Below, piece by piece: positions 8,536 to 18,497 of a DNA stretch of 64,000 nt (positions are counted from its first letter, which is position 1; every line of letters begins with the position of its first letter). Source of the DNA: Thalassospira profundimaris (GTDB taxonomy: Bacteria; Pseudomonadota; Alphaproteobacteria; Rhodospirillales; Thalassospiraceae); assembly GCF_003326755.1 (NCBI RefSeq), contig NZ_JPWH01000002.1, positions 278,793-342,792 on the forward strand, in the 5' to 3' direction. Under the pieces are notes generated by a model. It did not search any database, was not told where the DNA came from, and was given only the letters and a program-made list of their open reading frames with translations. The position numbers and the translations under genes are program-made.

Positions 8536-11500
8536 TTGAGGCACGTTAAAAAACTTTCCGGAATAATCGCCGCCCTGTTCGCATTTTGCGCACTATTTGT
8601 GGGTGTATTTTCCGGTGTGCTGATCTGGCGCGTTTCGCAGGGGCCGGTATCGCTTAACTTTATTGCGCCTTATATTCTCGAGGAACTGAACAAAAGCTCC
8701 GGCGACCTGAAATTCGATGTTCAGGATATGGTGCTGGTGTGGCGCGGCTGGGAAGAGAAATTTGACGTGCGGATGCGTCAGATTTCGGTCCGCCAGATGG
8801 ACGGGCATGAAATGCTGCGTATGCCTGCTGCCGATGTTGTTTTTTCCAGCCGTGCGCTTTTTAAGGGTATTTTTGCCCTGCGCGAGGTGGACCTGATTGC
8901 GCCGCGCCTGCGCCTGATCCGCCACCGTGATGGCCAGCTTGACTTCGGTTTAACCACCGATCTGGCCGAGATTGCTCCAACGCAAAACAAAGGTGCCGAG
9001 GGTGTTAACCAGGGGGCGGACCAGACCACGGCGCGCGTGCCCGACATGCAGCAACCAACCGAACCTGCAAATACTTCGGTGATGTCAACACCTATTCCCG
9101 AGGCCGGTAAAACCGGCCAGCCGGAAGTATCAGCGGCACCTGGGCCGACAACTGTCACGCGAAAAGATGCGGGTGATGAACGGGCAGATGATGCCCAAAC
9201 CCGTGCGGATGCTGCCAAGCCACCGGTCCCTGAAGCCGGGCAGGTCGATAGTGAAAGTGGATCTGAGCAACAGGCAGGGCAGCTTGGCAAATCAGAAGTC
9301 GAGGGGGCTGCGGATGCCGAAAATGCAGGTGATGCGGGCGATGAAACCGAACAGGAACTGGTTTCCGGTAGTGCCCTGATGCGACGTGTTGTTGCCATTT
9401 TGTCAGGCGAGGCGGCGGATTTTCCGGCAGCGGCCTATTTTGAAAGCTTCGGTATTTATGATGCCGATCTCAGGGTTGAGGACCGCCTGCTGGGTGTAAC
9501 CTGGTCGGCCCCGAAATCGCAAATTCGTCTGGCGCGCCGCCCCGGCGGGATTGATGCGGACATGAAGCTGTCCATTAATGCCGGTGCTTTGACAACCGAT
9601 TTAACGGCAACCGCCAGCTACTCTACCCATGACGAACGTATTGCCTTAAAGGCGCATATTGGCAAGGTTATTCCGGCCTCGCTTTCGACGATTTCGTCCG
9701 ACTTTATTGGCTTGGACCGTTTTGATTTGCCGGTATCAGGCACCTTTGACGCCGATCTTGGCGCGGATGGCAGCGTCTTTGACATTGTTGCCAATCTTGA
9801 TGTCGGTGCGGGTCGGGTACAACTGCCCACACCACTGAATTCGGTTTACGATATTGATGGGGGCCAGGCGACGGTTCAATACCAGCCGGGAAAGCTGGTC
9901 TTTCGTAACGTCAGTGTGACCACGGGCAAAACCGGCATTAAGGTAAATTCCGAAATTGATCATCCGCTGGGCAATTGGGCGGTACAATTGACAGCAGAGG
10001 CGACGGATGTTGCAACCGACGATCTGAACAATTTATGGCCCGAAACACTGGGTGACAATCCGCGCGACTGGGTTATCAAAAATCTTTCAGGCGGTGGTGT
10101 TCAGGTTGCCACGATCAATCTGGCCATGCACCGGGGGGATGATGGCGCGGCTGCGATAGATCATATCAAGGGTGATATGACGATGTCGGATATCGACGTG
10201 CAGTATCTGCCCGGTATGCCCAAGGTGCAAAAGGCCGCGGGCCGGGCGGAATTTGATGCCAGCAGCTTTAGCATTTTTGTCGATAAAGGGGTTGCTGACG
10301 GTATCACCGTTGATAGTGCCAAGCTGGTTTTCTCCAAACTTGATACCGATAATGAATGGGCGGATATCGAATTTGTTGCACATGGAGGTGTGCGCGACGC
10401 CCTTAAGCTGATTGACCATGAACCACTGGGATTTGCCAAAAAGCTCCAGATCGATCCCGGTCAATTATCCGGGCAGCAGGCCACCCGGGTAGAACTTTCG
10501 TTTCCGTTGCTATCGGATTTGTCGTTTGATGATGTCAAGGTCGCGGCCGCATCCCGCCTTGAAAAGGTTGCCGTTAAAAAGGCGTTTCGCAATCTGTCTC
10601 TTAAGGATGGCAATTTTGAACTCCAGGTCAATACCAAGGGGCTGGAGCTTTCGGGGGATGCGGCAATTGGCACCGGGCATAATACCATTAACTGGGTTGA
10701 AAGTTTCGATGGTCAAACCCCGCTGACCAGTCATTATCAGATCGGTGGTACATTTGACCTGGCGGCCCTGAATGATATTGGCATTGATGTTTCGTCGTTT
10801 CTTTCGGGCAAGGCGGATGGTGATGTTGAAATCAGGGTAATCCGGGCCGGTGGTGTTGAAGTGATCGCCAAAGGCGACCTTGCCAACAGCGTGATGGACC
10901 TGAAAGAAGCCGATTACCACAAGGATGCAGGCCAGCCGTCAAAACTGGCATTTGATATTCTGTTTACGGCTGATGGCGGTGGAAAGGTTCGGAATGTCGA
11001 TTTGACGGCACCCGATGTCGCCATTCTCGCCAGTGGTTACTGGCGCGGTGACAATGCCCTGGATGACAAATTGCATTTCAATATTGCCAATGCGCATTTC
11101 CGTGAAAACAGCGCTGTAAGCGGCACCTTTGTGGTCAATAATGCCAGTGCTCTAAAAATTGACCTGGCAGGCGATCAGCTTGACTTGCGGCCTTTCCTGA
11201 CCGCCAGGGGGGTGGCAAAGGAACCAACTGCCGACACCTCGGACAGCAGGATGGATGGGGCGGCCAGTACCACGGGCATGGGCGGTGAATTTTCGGCAAT
11301 CGACATAAACCTCAAGGCCAGCCGTTTTTATGCCAAGGGGGAAACCCCGGTGATCGAAGATGGTCGCATTACCTATCGACGTAAAAATGATGATTCAGAA
11401 ATCGACGTGAAAGCCGCGCGTTTTGATGCGCGTCCGTGGCTGGTTTCGCGCTCTTCGCAAAAACCGGCCAAACCTTCCGATGCTGATGAAAAAGCCAAAT

Positions 11501-12330
11501 CGGCCAATAAAGGTCCGGATAGTGGCGGGATAGGGCAGGAAACCACGCGTCAGGGCGGCAAGATGGAAATCTATCTTGATGTTGACGAGTTGCTGGCCGC
11601 CCGCGACCAGGTTGTCAAAAAACTTAAAGGCTCCATTCATGTCGAAGGCGAGGAATGGCGCTCGATTGTTTTGAATGGCAAACTTGATGGCACGGCCAAT
11701 GTGTTTGCCCAGGTTGAACCGCTTGCCGATGGCAAGCGCAAGGTGCAGCTTACAGCCGATGATGCCGGGCGTTTTCTGGCCGCGATAGACCTGTATGGCG
11801 ATATGCGTGAGGGGAAAATGAAGGTTCAGGGCACGGTGGATGATCATGCCTATTCACAGCCCTTTACCGGCACTGCCCATATTGAAAATTTCCGCATTGT
11901 GAATGCACCGCTTGCCGCGCGTGTGTTAAATGCCGCTTCGTTGCTGGGGCTGGTTGACTCCCTTCAGGGCAAAGGCATTACCTTTGATGCGATGGATGGT
12001 GATTTTACCTATGCCAGCAATGTGCTGACCCTGACCAAGGTTGCGGCAAACGGTTCTGCCATCGGTGTTACGGCGAATGGCAATATCGATCTGGCACAGG
12101 ATAAAATCAAACTGGCAGGATCCATCGTACCGTTTTATGCGCTGAATTCCGTGTTGGGTAAAATCCCGCTGATTGGCGATTTGCTCGTTGGCGAGGAAGG
12201 GGGGGGTGTGTTTGCGCCGACCTATACGGTTGAGGGACCAATTGAAAATCCCGATATATCGGTGAACCCGCTTTCAACCTTTGTGCCCGGCGTTTTCCGC
12301 AATTTGATCACCGGTGCCAAGCCCGGATAA
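8536..12330 (+). CDS. AsmA/YhdP-like envelope protein (DUF3971 and AsmA C-terminal domains)
   Basis: A 1264-residue protein with one N-terminal membrane segment (about 8-30), so anchored in the inner membrane with the bulk in the periplasm. The repetitive beta-rich body (DUF3971-like) and the C-terminal AsmA-like part (ending with LNAASLLGLVDSLQGKG and GPIENPDISVNPLS) match the YhdP/TamB group, proposed to move phospholipid between membranes. Residues about 145-280 are an Ala/Gly/Glu/Asp/Pro-rich low-complexity insert. The start is TTG 8536 with GGAG about 11 nt upstream; no in-frame ATG lies near the membrane segment. Divergent from glnE and followed by a bidirectional terminator. Confidence 0.88.
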   Translation: MRHVKKLSGIIAALFAFCALFVGVFSGVLIWRVSQGPVSLNFIAPYILEELNKSSGDLKFDVQDMVLVWRGWEEKFDVRMRQISVRQMDGHEMLRMPAADVVFSSRALFKGIFALREVDLIAPRLRLIRHRDGQLDFGLTTDLAEIAPTQNKGAEGVNQGADQTTARVPDMQQPTEPANTSVMSTPIPEAGKTGQPEVSAAPGPTTVTRKDAGDERADDAQTRADAAKPPVPEAGQVDSESGSEQQAGQLGKSEVEGAADAENAGDAGDETEQELVSGSALMRRVVAILSGEAADFPAAAYFESFGIYDADLRVEDRLLGVTWSAPKSQIRLARRPGGIDADMKLSINAGALTTDLTATASYSTHDERIALKAHIGKVIPASLSTISSDFIGLDRFDLPVSGTFDADLGADGSVFDIVANLDVGAGRVQLPTPLNSVYDIDGGQATVQYQPGKLVFRNVSVTTGKTGIKVNSEIDHPLGNWAVQLTAEATDVATDDLNNLWPETLGDNPRDWVIKNLSGGGVQVATINLAMHRGDDGAAAIDHIKGDMTMSDIDVQYLPGMPKVQKAAGRAEFDASSFSIFVDKGVADGITVDSAKLVFSKLDTDNEWADIEFVAHGGVRDALKLIDHEPLGFAKKLQIDPGQLSGQQATRVELSFPLLSDLSFDDVKVAAASRLEKVAVKKAFRNLSLKDGNFELQVNTKGLELSGDAAIGTGHNTINWVESFDGQTPLTSHYQIGGTFDLAALNDIGIDVSSFLSGKADGDVEIRVIRAGGVEVIAKGDLANSVMDLKEADYHKDAGQPSKLAFDILFTADGGGKVRNVDLTAPDVAILASGYWRGDNALDDKLHFNIANAHFRENSAVSGTFVVNNASALKIDLAGDQLDLRPFLTARGVAKEPTADTSDSRMDGAASTTGMGGEFSAIDINLKASRFYAKGETPVIEDGRITYRRKNDDSEIDVKAARFDARPWLVSRSSQKPAKPSDADEKAKSANKGPDSGGIGQETTRQGGKMEIYLDVDELLAARDQVVKKLKGSIHVEGEEWRSIVLNGKLDGTANVFAQVEPLADGKRKVQLTADDAGRFLAAIDLYGDMREGKMKVQGTVDDHAYSQPFTGTAHIENFRIVNAPLAARVLNAASLLGLVDSLQGKGITFDAMDGDFTYASNVLTLTKVAANGSAIGVTANGNIDLAQDKIKLAGSIVPFYALNSVLGKIPLIGDLLVGEEGGGVFAPTYTVEGPIENPDISVNPLSTFVPGVFRNLITGAKPG

Positions 12331-12345
12331 ACCGGCCCAGTTAAC

Positions 12346-12382
12346 GAAAAAACGCCCGGCCGTTCTGGCGCGGGCGTTTTTC
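12346..12382. terminator. Bidirectional terminator between AsmA-like gene and tyrS
   Basis: AAAAAACGCCCG (ending at 12358) pairs with CGGGCGTTTTT (from 12371), giving a stem with A-run and T-run on either side, so it works for both convergent genes. Confidence 0.88.
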
Positions 12383-12407
12383 ACGGTTTTGTTGTCAGTG
12401 TGGGTTA

Positions 12408-13661
12408 TTAAACTGGCCGCACCAATACATGGCGTTTTTTACCAGCCGAAAGTTTGATGACACCGGTTTCATCAATTGCATCGGCACCGATGATCCGGTT
12501 TTCATCATCAACCTTTTCATCATTGATTTTGGCACCACCGCCTTTGACCAGGCGGCGGGCTTCTCCGCCCGATTTGGCAAGGTCGGCCCGGCGGAACAGG
12601 TCAAACGCCGGAATACCGGCATCCAGGTCAGCCCTGGCAATTTCAACGGTTGGCAGGCTGTCGGTCAGAACGCCTTCTTCAAAGGTTTTGCGCGCGGTTT
12701 CGGCAGCGGCAAGGGCGGCTTCTTCGCCCCGGCACAGCTTGACAGCTTCAAATGCCAGGACTTTTTTGGCATCGTTAATCGCCGCACCTTCAAGTTTGGC
12801 ATATTCATCGATCTGTTCTAGCGAAAGCTCGGTGAACAGCTTCATGAATTTGATGACGTCGGCATCTTCTGTGTTGCGCCAGAACTGGTAATAATCATAG
12901 GCCGAAAGGCGTTCTTCATTCAGCCATACCGCACCTGATGCGGTTTTGCCCATTTTGGCACCCGATGCGGTGGTGATCAGCGGGGTGGTCAGGCCAAATA
13001 GCGAACTGTCATCCACACGACGGCCCAGTTCAACACCATTCACGATATTGCCCCACTGGTCCGACCCACCCATTTGCAGGACGCAACCATATTTGCGCTG
13101 CAGTTCGACAAAGTCATAGGCCTGCAGGATCATATAGTTGAATTCAAGGAAACTAAGCGACTGTTCACGGTCCAGACGCAGCTTGACGGAATCAAAGCTG
13201 AGCATGCGATTGACCGAAAAATGACGGCCAAAATCACGCAGGAATTCGATGTAATTGATTTTATCGAGCCAATCGGCATTGTTGACCATCACCGCATCGG
13301 TCGGGCCATCGCCAAACGTCATGAATTGCTGAAAAACCCGTTTTATGCCTGCCATGTTATTGGCAATGATTTCGTCGGTCAGAACCGGGCGGGCATCATC
13401 ACGGCCGGTCGGATCGCCAACGCGGGTGGTGCCGCCGCCCATCAGGACAATCGGCTTGTGGCCGGTTTTTTGCAGCCAGCGCAGCATCATGATCGACACC
13501 AGGGATCCGACATGCAGGCTGTCAGCGGTGCAGTCATAACCCACATAGCACACCACCTTCTTTTCTGACGCATAGGCATCAAGGCCTTCAAGATCAGTGC
13601 ACTGGTGGATGTAACCGCGATCGTTCATGACGCGGAGAAAGTCAGACTTGAGTTCAGTCAT
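12408..13661 (-). CDS. tyrS: Tyrosyl-tRNA synthetase
   Basis: A 417-residue class I aminoacyl-tRNA synthetase that charges tRNA-Tyr. Seen are the HIGH-type motif as HVGS in [11 protein letters not shown], the KMSKS-type loop as KMGKT, the tyrosine-pocket sequence [10 protein letters not shown], and a C-terminal S4 RNA-binding domain ([13 protein letters not shown]). The frame is open 63 codons further upstream, but that extension is Cys- and Pro-rich noise; ATG 13661 (MTELKSDFL) matches the usual N terminus. Divergent from anmK across 258 bp. Confidence 0.97.
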   Translation of the reverse strand: MTELKSDFLRVMNDRGYIHQCTDLEGLDAYASEKKVVCYVGYDCTADSLHVGSLVSIMMLRWLQKTGHKPIVLMGGGTTRVGDPTGRDDARPVLTDEIIANNMAGIKRVFQQFMTFGDGPTDAVMVNNADWLDKINYIEFLRDFGRHFSVNRMLSFDSVKLRLDREQSLSFLEFNYMILQAYDFVELQRKYGCVLQMGGSDQWGNIVNGVELGRRVDDSSLFGLTTPLITTASGAKMGKTASGAVWLNEERLSAYDYYQFWRNTEDADVIKFMKLFTELSLEQIDEYAKLEGAAINDAKKVLAFEAVKLCRGEEAALAAAETARKTFEEGVLTDSLPTVEIARADLDAGIPAFDLFRRADLAKSGGEARRLVKGGGAKINDEKVDDENRIIGADAIDETGVIKLSAGKKRHVLVRPV

Positions 13662-13919
13662 GGTTTTTGCGCTATGTTGGTTGTGATCAAAATTGCGAGC
13701 CGCCAGTTTTGGCGGAGGCGATGATCTAGCACATTCCGGGCAAAAGGAGCAATAATGCAACCTGTTTGAGTTGCCGATCTTTGCTCTGCTGTGGCTTGTT
13801 GCGCATTTTCTGTTCAAAAAATGAATAAAATACCTCTCGCTGTGGTGCATGGATTGAGTCTTGTCGCGTTTCGATATTTGGCGATAAGCTGCCTTTCCCG
13901 GTGAGGAGTGAGGGACGAG

Positions 13920-15035
13920 ATGAAAAACGACTGGATCACGGCAATCGGCATGATGAGTGGCACGTCACTGGATGGTGTTGATGCCGCCCTGATTGAAACC
14001 GATGGCGTTGAGGTGCGTCGCCTTGGGCAGTCGGTGTTTGTGCCTTATACCCCGGAATTGCGTGACCGCATGCGGGGCTGTTTTGGCAATCGTAGCGCCA
14101 CCAATTCAGAACATGTCGTTGCCGACGATCTGACCCGGGTACATATTGATGCCGTTGACATGTTGCTGGGCAAGGCAGGTTTGTCGCCCGGTGACATCGG
14201 TGTGATCGGTTTTCACGGGCAAACCGTGTTTCATGAGCCGGCATCCGGCCTGACCCGGCAAATCGGAACGCCTGATATGCTGGCCGAAAAAACCGGCATC
14301 CCCGTTGTTGCCGATTTTCGCCTGGCCGATGTGGCTGCTGGTGGCGAAGGTGCCCCCTTGGCACCGGTTTATCATGCCGCATTGATAAAAAGTGCGGGTG
14401 TCGAGGCGCCTGTTGCGGTGCTTAATATCGGTGGTGTATCGAATGTAACCTGGATTGGTGCGGATGACGCGCTGCTGGCCTTTGATTGCGGGCCGGGCAA
14501 TGCGCGCATTGATGACTGGATGCTGCGCCATACCCGCAATCCGGTGGATTTAAACGGGGCGACGGCGGCATCAGGCCGGGGGGATCTGATGGTCGAGGTC
14601 AGCTTCCTTGAAGACCCGTATTTTGACCGTACTCCGCCCAAGTCACTGGATCGGGAAGATATGGCGTCTCTTCTCGACGGGCTGGTGATCGAGGCAAAAC
14701 TCAATGTCGCGGACGGTGCGGCCACACTGGCCAATTGCACAGTGGCGGCGATTGTTGCCGGTGTGAATCATTTGCCCGTTGCCCCAAAAAGCTGGTTTGT
14801 CTGCGGCGGCGGACGTCACAATGATTATGTGATGGCACAACTTGGCGCCCGCCTTGGCGTGCCGGTACGATCGGTCGATGAACTTGATTGGGATGGTGAT
14901 GCCCTTGAGGCTGAATGCTTCGGGTATCTCGCCGTGCGTCACCTGCGAAACCTGCCGCTGAGTTTCCCGGGGACAACCGGGGTTCCCCAGCCATGTTGTG
15001 GTGGCAAGCTTTATATACAGAAAAAGGCCGCCTGA
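13920..15035 (+). CDS. anmK: Anhydro-N-acetylmuramic acid kinase
   Basis: A 371-residue AnmK, which phosphorylates and opens 1,6-anhydro-MurNAc released during peptidoglycan turnover, giving MurNAc-6-phosphate for recycling. The sugar-kinase fold is shown by [16 protein letters not shown] at the N terminus, [19 protein letters not shown] and [11 protein letters not shown], with CGGGRHN near the C terminus. ATG 13920 is preferred over the in-frame GTG at 13908, since GAGGAG and AGGGA lie at proper spacing before the ATG. The final 20 residues ([16 protein letters not shown]) are an unremarkable tail overlapping a terminator hairpin. Confidence 0.96.
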   Translation: MKNDWITAIGMMSGTSLDGVDAALIETDGVEVRRLGQSVFVPYTPELRDRMRGCFGNRSATNSEHVVADDLTRVHIDAVDMLLGKAGLSPGDIGVIGFHGQTVFHEPASGLTRQIGTPDMLAEKTGIPVVADFRLADVAAGGEGAPLAPVYHAALIKSAGVEAPVAVLNIGGVSNVTWIGADDALLAFDCGPGNARIDDWMLRHTRNPVDLNGATAASGRGDLMVEVSFLEDPYFDRTPPKSLDREDMASLLDGLVIEAKLNVADGAATLANCTVAAIVAGVNHLPVAPKSWFVCGGGRHNDYVMAQLGARLGVPVRSVDELDWDGDALEAECFGYLAVRHLRNLPLSFPGTTGVPQPCCGGKLYIQKKAA

Positions 15036-15049
15036 CGCGGCGACCTTTT
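15022..15049. terminator. Terminator-like hairpin between convergent anmK and hydrolase genes
   Basis: AAAAGG (15022-15027) pairs with CCTTTT (15044-15049), and CCGC with GCGG inside, with a 3-nt bulge. The anmK stop codon lies in the loop. Weak but symmetrical, so it may act in both directions. Confidence 0.5.
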
Positions 15050-15079
15050 GTCTGTTTTCCGGTTCTGGTAGCGGGCGTA

Positions 15080-15718
15080 TCAGGCGCCGCGTTTGTCCAG
15101 ATAGGCCGATGCGTGGCGAATCACTTCATCCTGCTGTTTGGCAAAATAGTGATCGGCACCCTCGATCAGGCACATATCAACTTCAATGCCTTTTTGTGCA
15201 TTCAGCTTGTCGCCCAGTTTGGTTACGGAATTGACCGGGATGTTTTCATCGCGTTTGCCGTGAATCAGAATCCCCGACGACGGGCAGGGGGCAAGGAAAG
15301 TGAAGTCGTAATCGCTGGCCGGTGCCGCAACCGAGATGAAACCGTCAATTTCCGGGCGGCGCATCAAAAGCTGCATGCCGATCCAGGCACCAAAAGAATA
15401 GCCGGCCACCCAGGTTGAGCGGGAATTGGTGTTGTAGGTTTGCATCCAGTCCAGTGCAGAGGCGGCATCCGACAGTTCGCCGATGCCATGATCATAAACG
15501 CCCTGCGAGCGGCCAACACCGCGAAAATTGAACCGCATCACCGAATAGCCGCGGTCTTTGAACATGTTAAACAGGTTAAAGCACAGCTTGTTGTTCATTG
15601 TCCCGCCCTGCTGGGGGTGCGGGTGAAGGATAAGGGCGATGGGCGAATCGTCGGCACCGTTGTGATGATAACGCCCGTCTAGGCGCCCTTCGGGGCCGTT
15701 AAAGATGACCTCAGGCAT
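15080..15718 (-). CDS. Small alpha/beta hydrolase
   Basis: A 212-residue cytoplasmic alpha/beta hydrolase. It has the HPHPQQGGTMNNK entry loop, the nucleophile elbow GYSFGAW (Ser as nucleophile), an acid in HGKRDENIP and the catalytic His in GADHYF. This short form, often annotated as an alpha/beta-superfamily hydrolase with HPHP motif, is common in alphaproteobacteria; substrate unknown. Convergent with anmK. The 244 bp upstream is shared with the divergent cysE promoter. Confidence 0.88.
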   Translation of the reverse strand: MPEVIFNGPEGRLDGRYHHNGADDSPIALILHPHPQQGGTMNNKLCFNLFNMFKDRGYSVMRFNFRGVGRSQGVYDHGIGELSDAASALDWMQTYNTNSRSTWVAGYSFGAWIGMQLLMRRPEIDGFISVAAPASDYDFTFLAPCPSSGILIHGKRDENIPVNSVTKLGDKLNAQKGIEVDMCLIEGADHYFAKQQDEVIRHASAYLDKRGA

Positions 15719-15825
15719 GGATCAGACAGCTCCTGTCCGCAAATGGGTGTGCAGTAGGAAGAATATACCCGAGTAGTTTTGTGAGTTTTTTTGTTCTGCT
15801 GCCATAAATTGCTTGGGGCAAATAC

Positions 15826-15865
15826 TTGACCACGTTACTCGGTTATCCTATATTTCGGTCAACCG
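15826..15865 (+). promoter_or_regulatory. Sigma70-type promoter with dyad upstream of cysE-isc operon
   Basis: TTGACC (15826-15831), 17-nt spacer, TATATT (15849-15854) is a near-ideal housekeeping promoter. TTGACC is repeated inverted as GGTCAA at 15857-15862, and CGGTT/AACCG form a second pair around the -10 box, suggesting an operator overlapping the promoter. IscR or another iron/sulfur regulator is the natural candidate, by context only. Confidence 0.6.
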
Positions 15866-15962
15866 GACAGCCAAAACGATACGTGTTGCGTGAAACGCGG
15901 CGCTGTTTCGATGCGGTCGGTTGCCGGGAATCGAAGCTACTTATTACACAGGGGACAGCCCC

Positions 15963-16697
15963 ATGTTCAAGATAATTCGCCAGGAAATAGATGCGATGAT
16001 CGCCCGCGATCCCGCGGCGCGCTCCCGTTGGGAGGTCGTATTAAGCTATCCGGCGTTTCACGCGATCATGGGATATCGCTGTACCAACTGGTTATGGAAG
16101 CGCGGTTTTCGCATCACCGCCCGGTTTTTTTCGCAGATCATGCGCTGGCTGACCGGGATTGAAATTCATCCGGGTGCCACGATCGGCAAACGCTTTTTTA
16201 TCGATCACGGCATGGGTGTTGTGATTGGTGAAACCGCCGAAATTGGCGATGATGTAACCCTGTATCAGGGCGTTACGCTGGGCGGAACGGCACCAAGTGT
16301 TGATAGTGACGGGCAGCGCGGCTTGAAACGCCACCCGACACTGGAAGACGGCGTGATTGTGGGTTCCGGGGCGCAAATTCTGGGCCCGTTTACCGTGCGC
16401 AAGAACGCCCGTATTGGCGGCAATGCCGTTGTGCTGGCCGAGGTGCCTGAAGGGGCAACCGTGGTGGGTATTCCGGCAAAAATCGTTCGCCGTGAAAAAG
16501 ATGACCGGTTTTGTGCCTATGGCACGCCGGTGGGCGACCTGCCAGACCCGGTGGCGCGCGCCCTTGATGAGCTTTCGCGCGAGGTGCAGGGATTGCGCCA
16601 GCGCGTTGTGGAACTTGAAAGTGAACAAAAGCAGCAGGAGGGTTACACACCTGCTGCCAGCCCGGAAAAGCCGCGTATTGTGGCCGCTTCGGAATAG
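15963..16697 (+). CDS. cysE: Serine O-acetyltransferase
   Basis: A 244-residue serine acetyltransferase making O-acetylserine, the carbon acceptor in cysteine synthesis. It has an alpha-helical N-terminal part, then left-handed beta-helix hexapeptide repeats (GIEIHPGATIGKRFFIDHG, GETAEIGDDVTLYQGVTLGG, GNAVVLAEVPEGATVVGIPA) and a charged coiled-coil-like tail. ATG 15963 follows GGGGA at good spacing; an in-frame TTG 14 codons upstream is less likely. First gene of the Fe-S operon: it supplies the cysteine that the two desulfurases downstream consume. Confidence 0.95.
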   Translation: MFKIIRQEIDAMIARDPAARSRWEVVLSYPAFHAIMGYRCTNWLWKRGFRITARFFSQIMRWLTGIEIHPGATIGKRFFIDHGMGVVIGETAEIGDDVTLYQGVTLGGTAPSVDSDGQRGLKRHPTLEDGVIVGSGAQILGPFTVRKNARIGGNAVVLAEVPEGATVVGIPAKIVRREKDDRFCAYGTPVGDLPDPVARALDELSREVQGLRQRVVELESEQKQQEGYTPAASPEKPRIVAASE

Positions 16698-16792
16698 GGC
16701 TCATCTTCTGTTCGACGGCCGCGTTGCGGCAAACTGAAATCGAAAGCCTGGACATTGGTTGATAATGCGATGCACAGGCAGGAGGACATGCT

Positions 16793-17272
16793 GTGAAGTT
16801 AAGTACGAAAGGCCGCTATGCGGTGATGGCGATGGTGGATCTGGCAGATAGTGGCCGGGAACGCCCCGTTGCCCTTGCCGACATTGCCGAGCGTCAGGAA
16901 ATTTCGCTGTCCTATCTGGAACAACTGTTTGGCAAGCTGCGCAAGGGCGGGTTGGTCCGGTCGGTGCGTGGGCCGGGTGGTGGTTACATGCTGGCGCGTT
17001 CCGCACAGGAAACCCGCATTGCCGACGTGATCCTGGCTGTGGACGAACCCATTCGCGCCACGCGCTGCAAATCCGGTTCGCCCAAGGGCTGCAAGTCCGA
17101 TAAGGGCCGCTGCCTGACCCACGAATTGTGGGAAGAGTTGGGTAACCAGATTTATTTGTATTTGTCATCGGTCAGTCTGGCCGATGTGGTGGATCGCCGG
17201 ATTTCCGGTGTGGGCCGGATGTTTGATCGCCGGACAAGCCAGATTCACGAACCACAGGTGGCCGCCCAGTAG
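16793..17272 (+). CDS. iscR: Fe-S cluster-sensing Rrf2 regulator IscR
   Basis: A 159-residue Rrf2-family regulator controlling Fe-S biogenesis genes. It has an N-terminal winged helix (MKLSTKGRYAVMAMVDLA) and the three-cysteine cluster-binding motif RCKSGSPKGCKSDKGRC followed by LTHELW, which provides the [2Fe-2S] ligands (three Cys and one His). The start is GTG 16793 with GGAGG 7 nt upstream. Located between cysE and the desulfurases, as expected for autoregulation of the operon. Confidence 0.96.
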   Translation: MKLSTKGRYAVMAMVDLADSGRERPVALADIAERQEISLSYLEQLFGKLRKGGLVRSVRGPGGGYMLARSAQETRIADVILAVDEPIRATRCKSGSPKGCKSDKGRCLTHELWEELGNQIYLYLSSVSLADVVDRRISGVGRMFDRRTSQIHEPQVAAQ

Positions 17273-17342
17273 GAAGGTTTGACCACCGGTTTCGCGATTT
17301 GATTTTGTTTGGCCCCGTAACGTAAAGATAGTAACCGACGTG

Positions 17343-18473
17343 ATGAAAAAGCAGGTTTACCTGGATTACAACGCAAGTGCGCCGATGATTGCCGCCGCAA
17401 GGGATGCGGTGGTGGCAGCCCTTGATGTTGCGGGAAACCCCTCGTCGGTGCATGGGGCCGGGCGCGAGGCGCGCAAGATTATCGATCATGCGCGTCGTGA
17501 CGTGGCGGACATGCTTGGTGGTGATGCCGAACGGATCATTTTTACCAGTGGTGGCACCGAAGCCAATAATCTGGCCTTAAACGGCCTGGATGATGTTGTG
17601 GTGCTGACCAGCTCTGTGGAACATCCCTCGGTAATAGAGGCCCGGCAGGATGCCCGGCGCATTCCGGTGGATGGTAACGGGGTCATTGACCTGGCCGCCT
17701 TGGAAGACATGTTAAGGGCATGTCAGGAAGCTGGCGAAAAGGTGCTGGTATCGATGATGCTGGCGAATAATGAAACCGGTGTGATCCAGCCCGTGGCGAA
17801 AGCGGCCCTTTTGGCCCGTGAATATGGTGCCAAAACCCATTGTGATGCCGTGCAGGCCATTGGCCGGATGCCGGTGGATATGGGGCAGTTGCTGGTTGAT
17901 ATGCTGTCTGTTTCCGCCCACAAATTTGGCGGCCCCAAGGGTGTTGGCGCGCTGGCGATTGCGCCTGGCACGATGCTGGTGCCGCAAATTCGGGGTGGCG
18001 GGCAGGAAAAATATCGCCGGGGCGGTACGGAAAATATTGCGGGCATTGCCGGCCTGGGTGCCGCAGCCCGGCAGGTAAATGTCCGCTGTGCCACTGCCGA
18101 TGACATCAAAGTCAAACGGGACCGTTTGGAAAGCGAAATTCTGGCCCATGCGCCAGAAGTGGTGATTGCGGGCCAAAATGCCGAACGCCTTGGCAATACC
18201 AGTTGCCTGATCCTGCCCGGTATGCCCGGTGAAACCCAGGTGATGGCAATGGATCTGGCCGGGGTGGCAATCAGTTCGGGGTCTGCCTGTTCGTCAGGCA
18301 AGGTGCGCGAAAGCCACGTTTTGAAGGAAATGGGTGTTGCAGAACCCGGTGCGGCCATTCGGGTCAGCCTGGGGCCTGAAACAACGAACGAAGAGATCGA
18401 TCTGTTTATCCGTGTTTGGAGCCGGATGCGGGACAATGCAGAGCGCAAGAAACTCGCGCGTAATGCAGCCTGA
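17343..18473 (+). CDS. Cysteine desulfurase, NifS/IscS-like paralogue
   Basis: A 376-residue PLP enzyme that removes sulfur from cysteine as a persulfide. It has the PLP lysine in SVSAHKFGGPKG, the GG(G)QE-RRGGTEN loop, and the active-site cysteine in SSGSACSSGKVRESHVL, a loop shorter than in the canonical IscS that follows 24 bp later. Start ATG 17343 is immediately preceded by an in-frame GTG. Two adjacent desulfurases in an isc operon are also known from Rickettsia; this copy may feed a different acceptor. It shares only moderate similarity with its neighbour. Confidence 0.92.
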   Translation: MKKQVYLDYNASAPMIAAARDAVVAALDVAGNPSSVHGAGREARKIIDHARRDVADMLGGDAERIIFTSGGTEANNLALNGLDDVVVLTSSVEHPSVIEARQDARRIPVDGNGVIDLAALEDMLRACQEAGEKVLVSMMLANNETGVIQPVAKAALLAREYGAKTHCDAVQAIGRMPVDMGQLLVDMLSVSAHKFGGPKGVGALAIAPGTMLVPQIRGGGQEKYRRGGTENIAGIAGLGAAARQVNVRCATADDIKVKRDRLESEILAHAPEVVIAGQNAERLGNTSCLILPGMPGETQVMAMDLAGVAISSGSACSSGKVRESHVLKEMGVAEPGAAIRVSLGPETTNEEIDLFIRVWSRMRDNAERKKLARNAA

Positions 18474-18497
18474 GAAAATGAGTGAGGATGCCTAAAA

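Noticed and set aside
13662..13850. 63-codon upstream extension of TyrS
   Set aside because: No similarity to TyrS N termini, no ribosome-binding site, and it would occupy the divergent promoter region.
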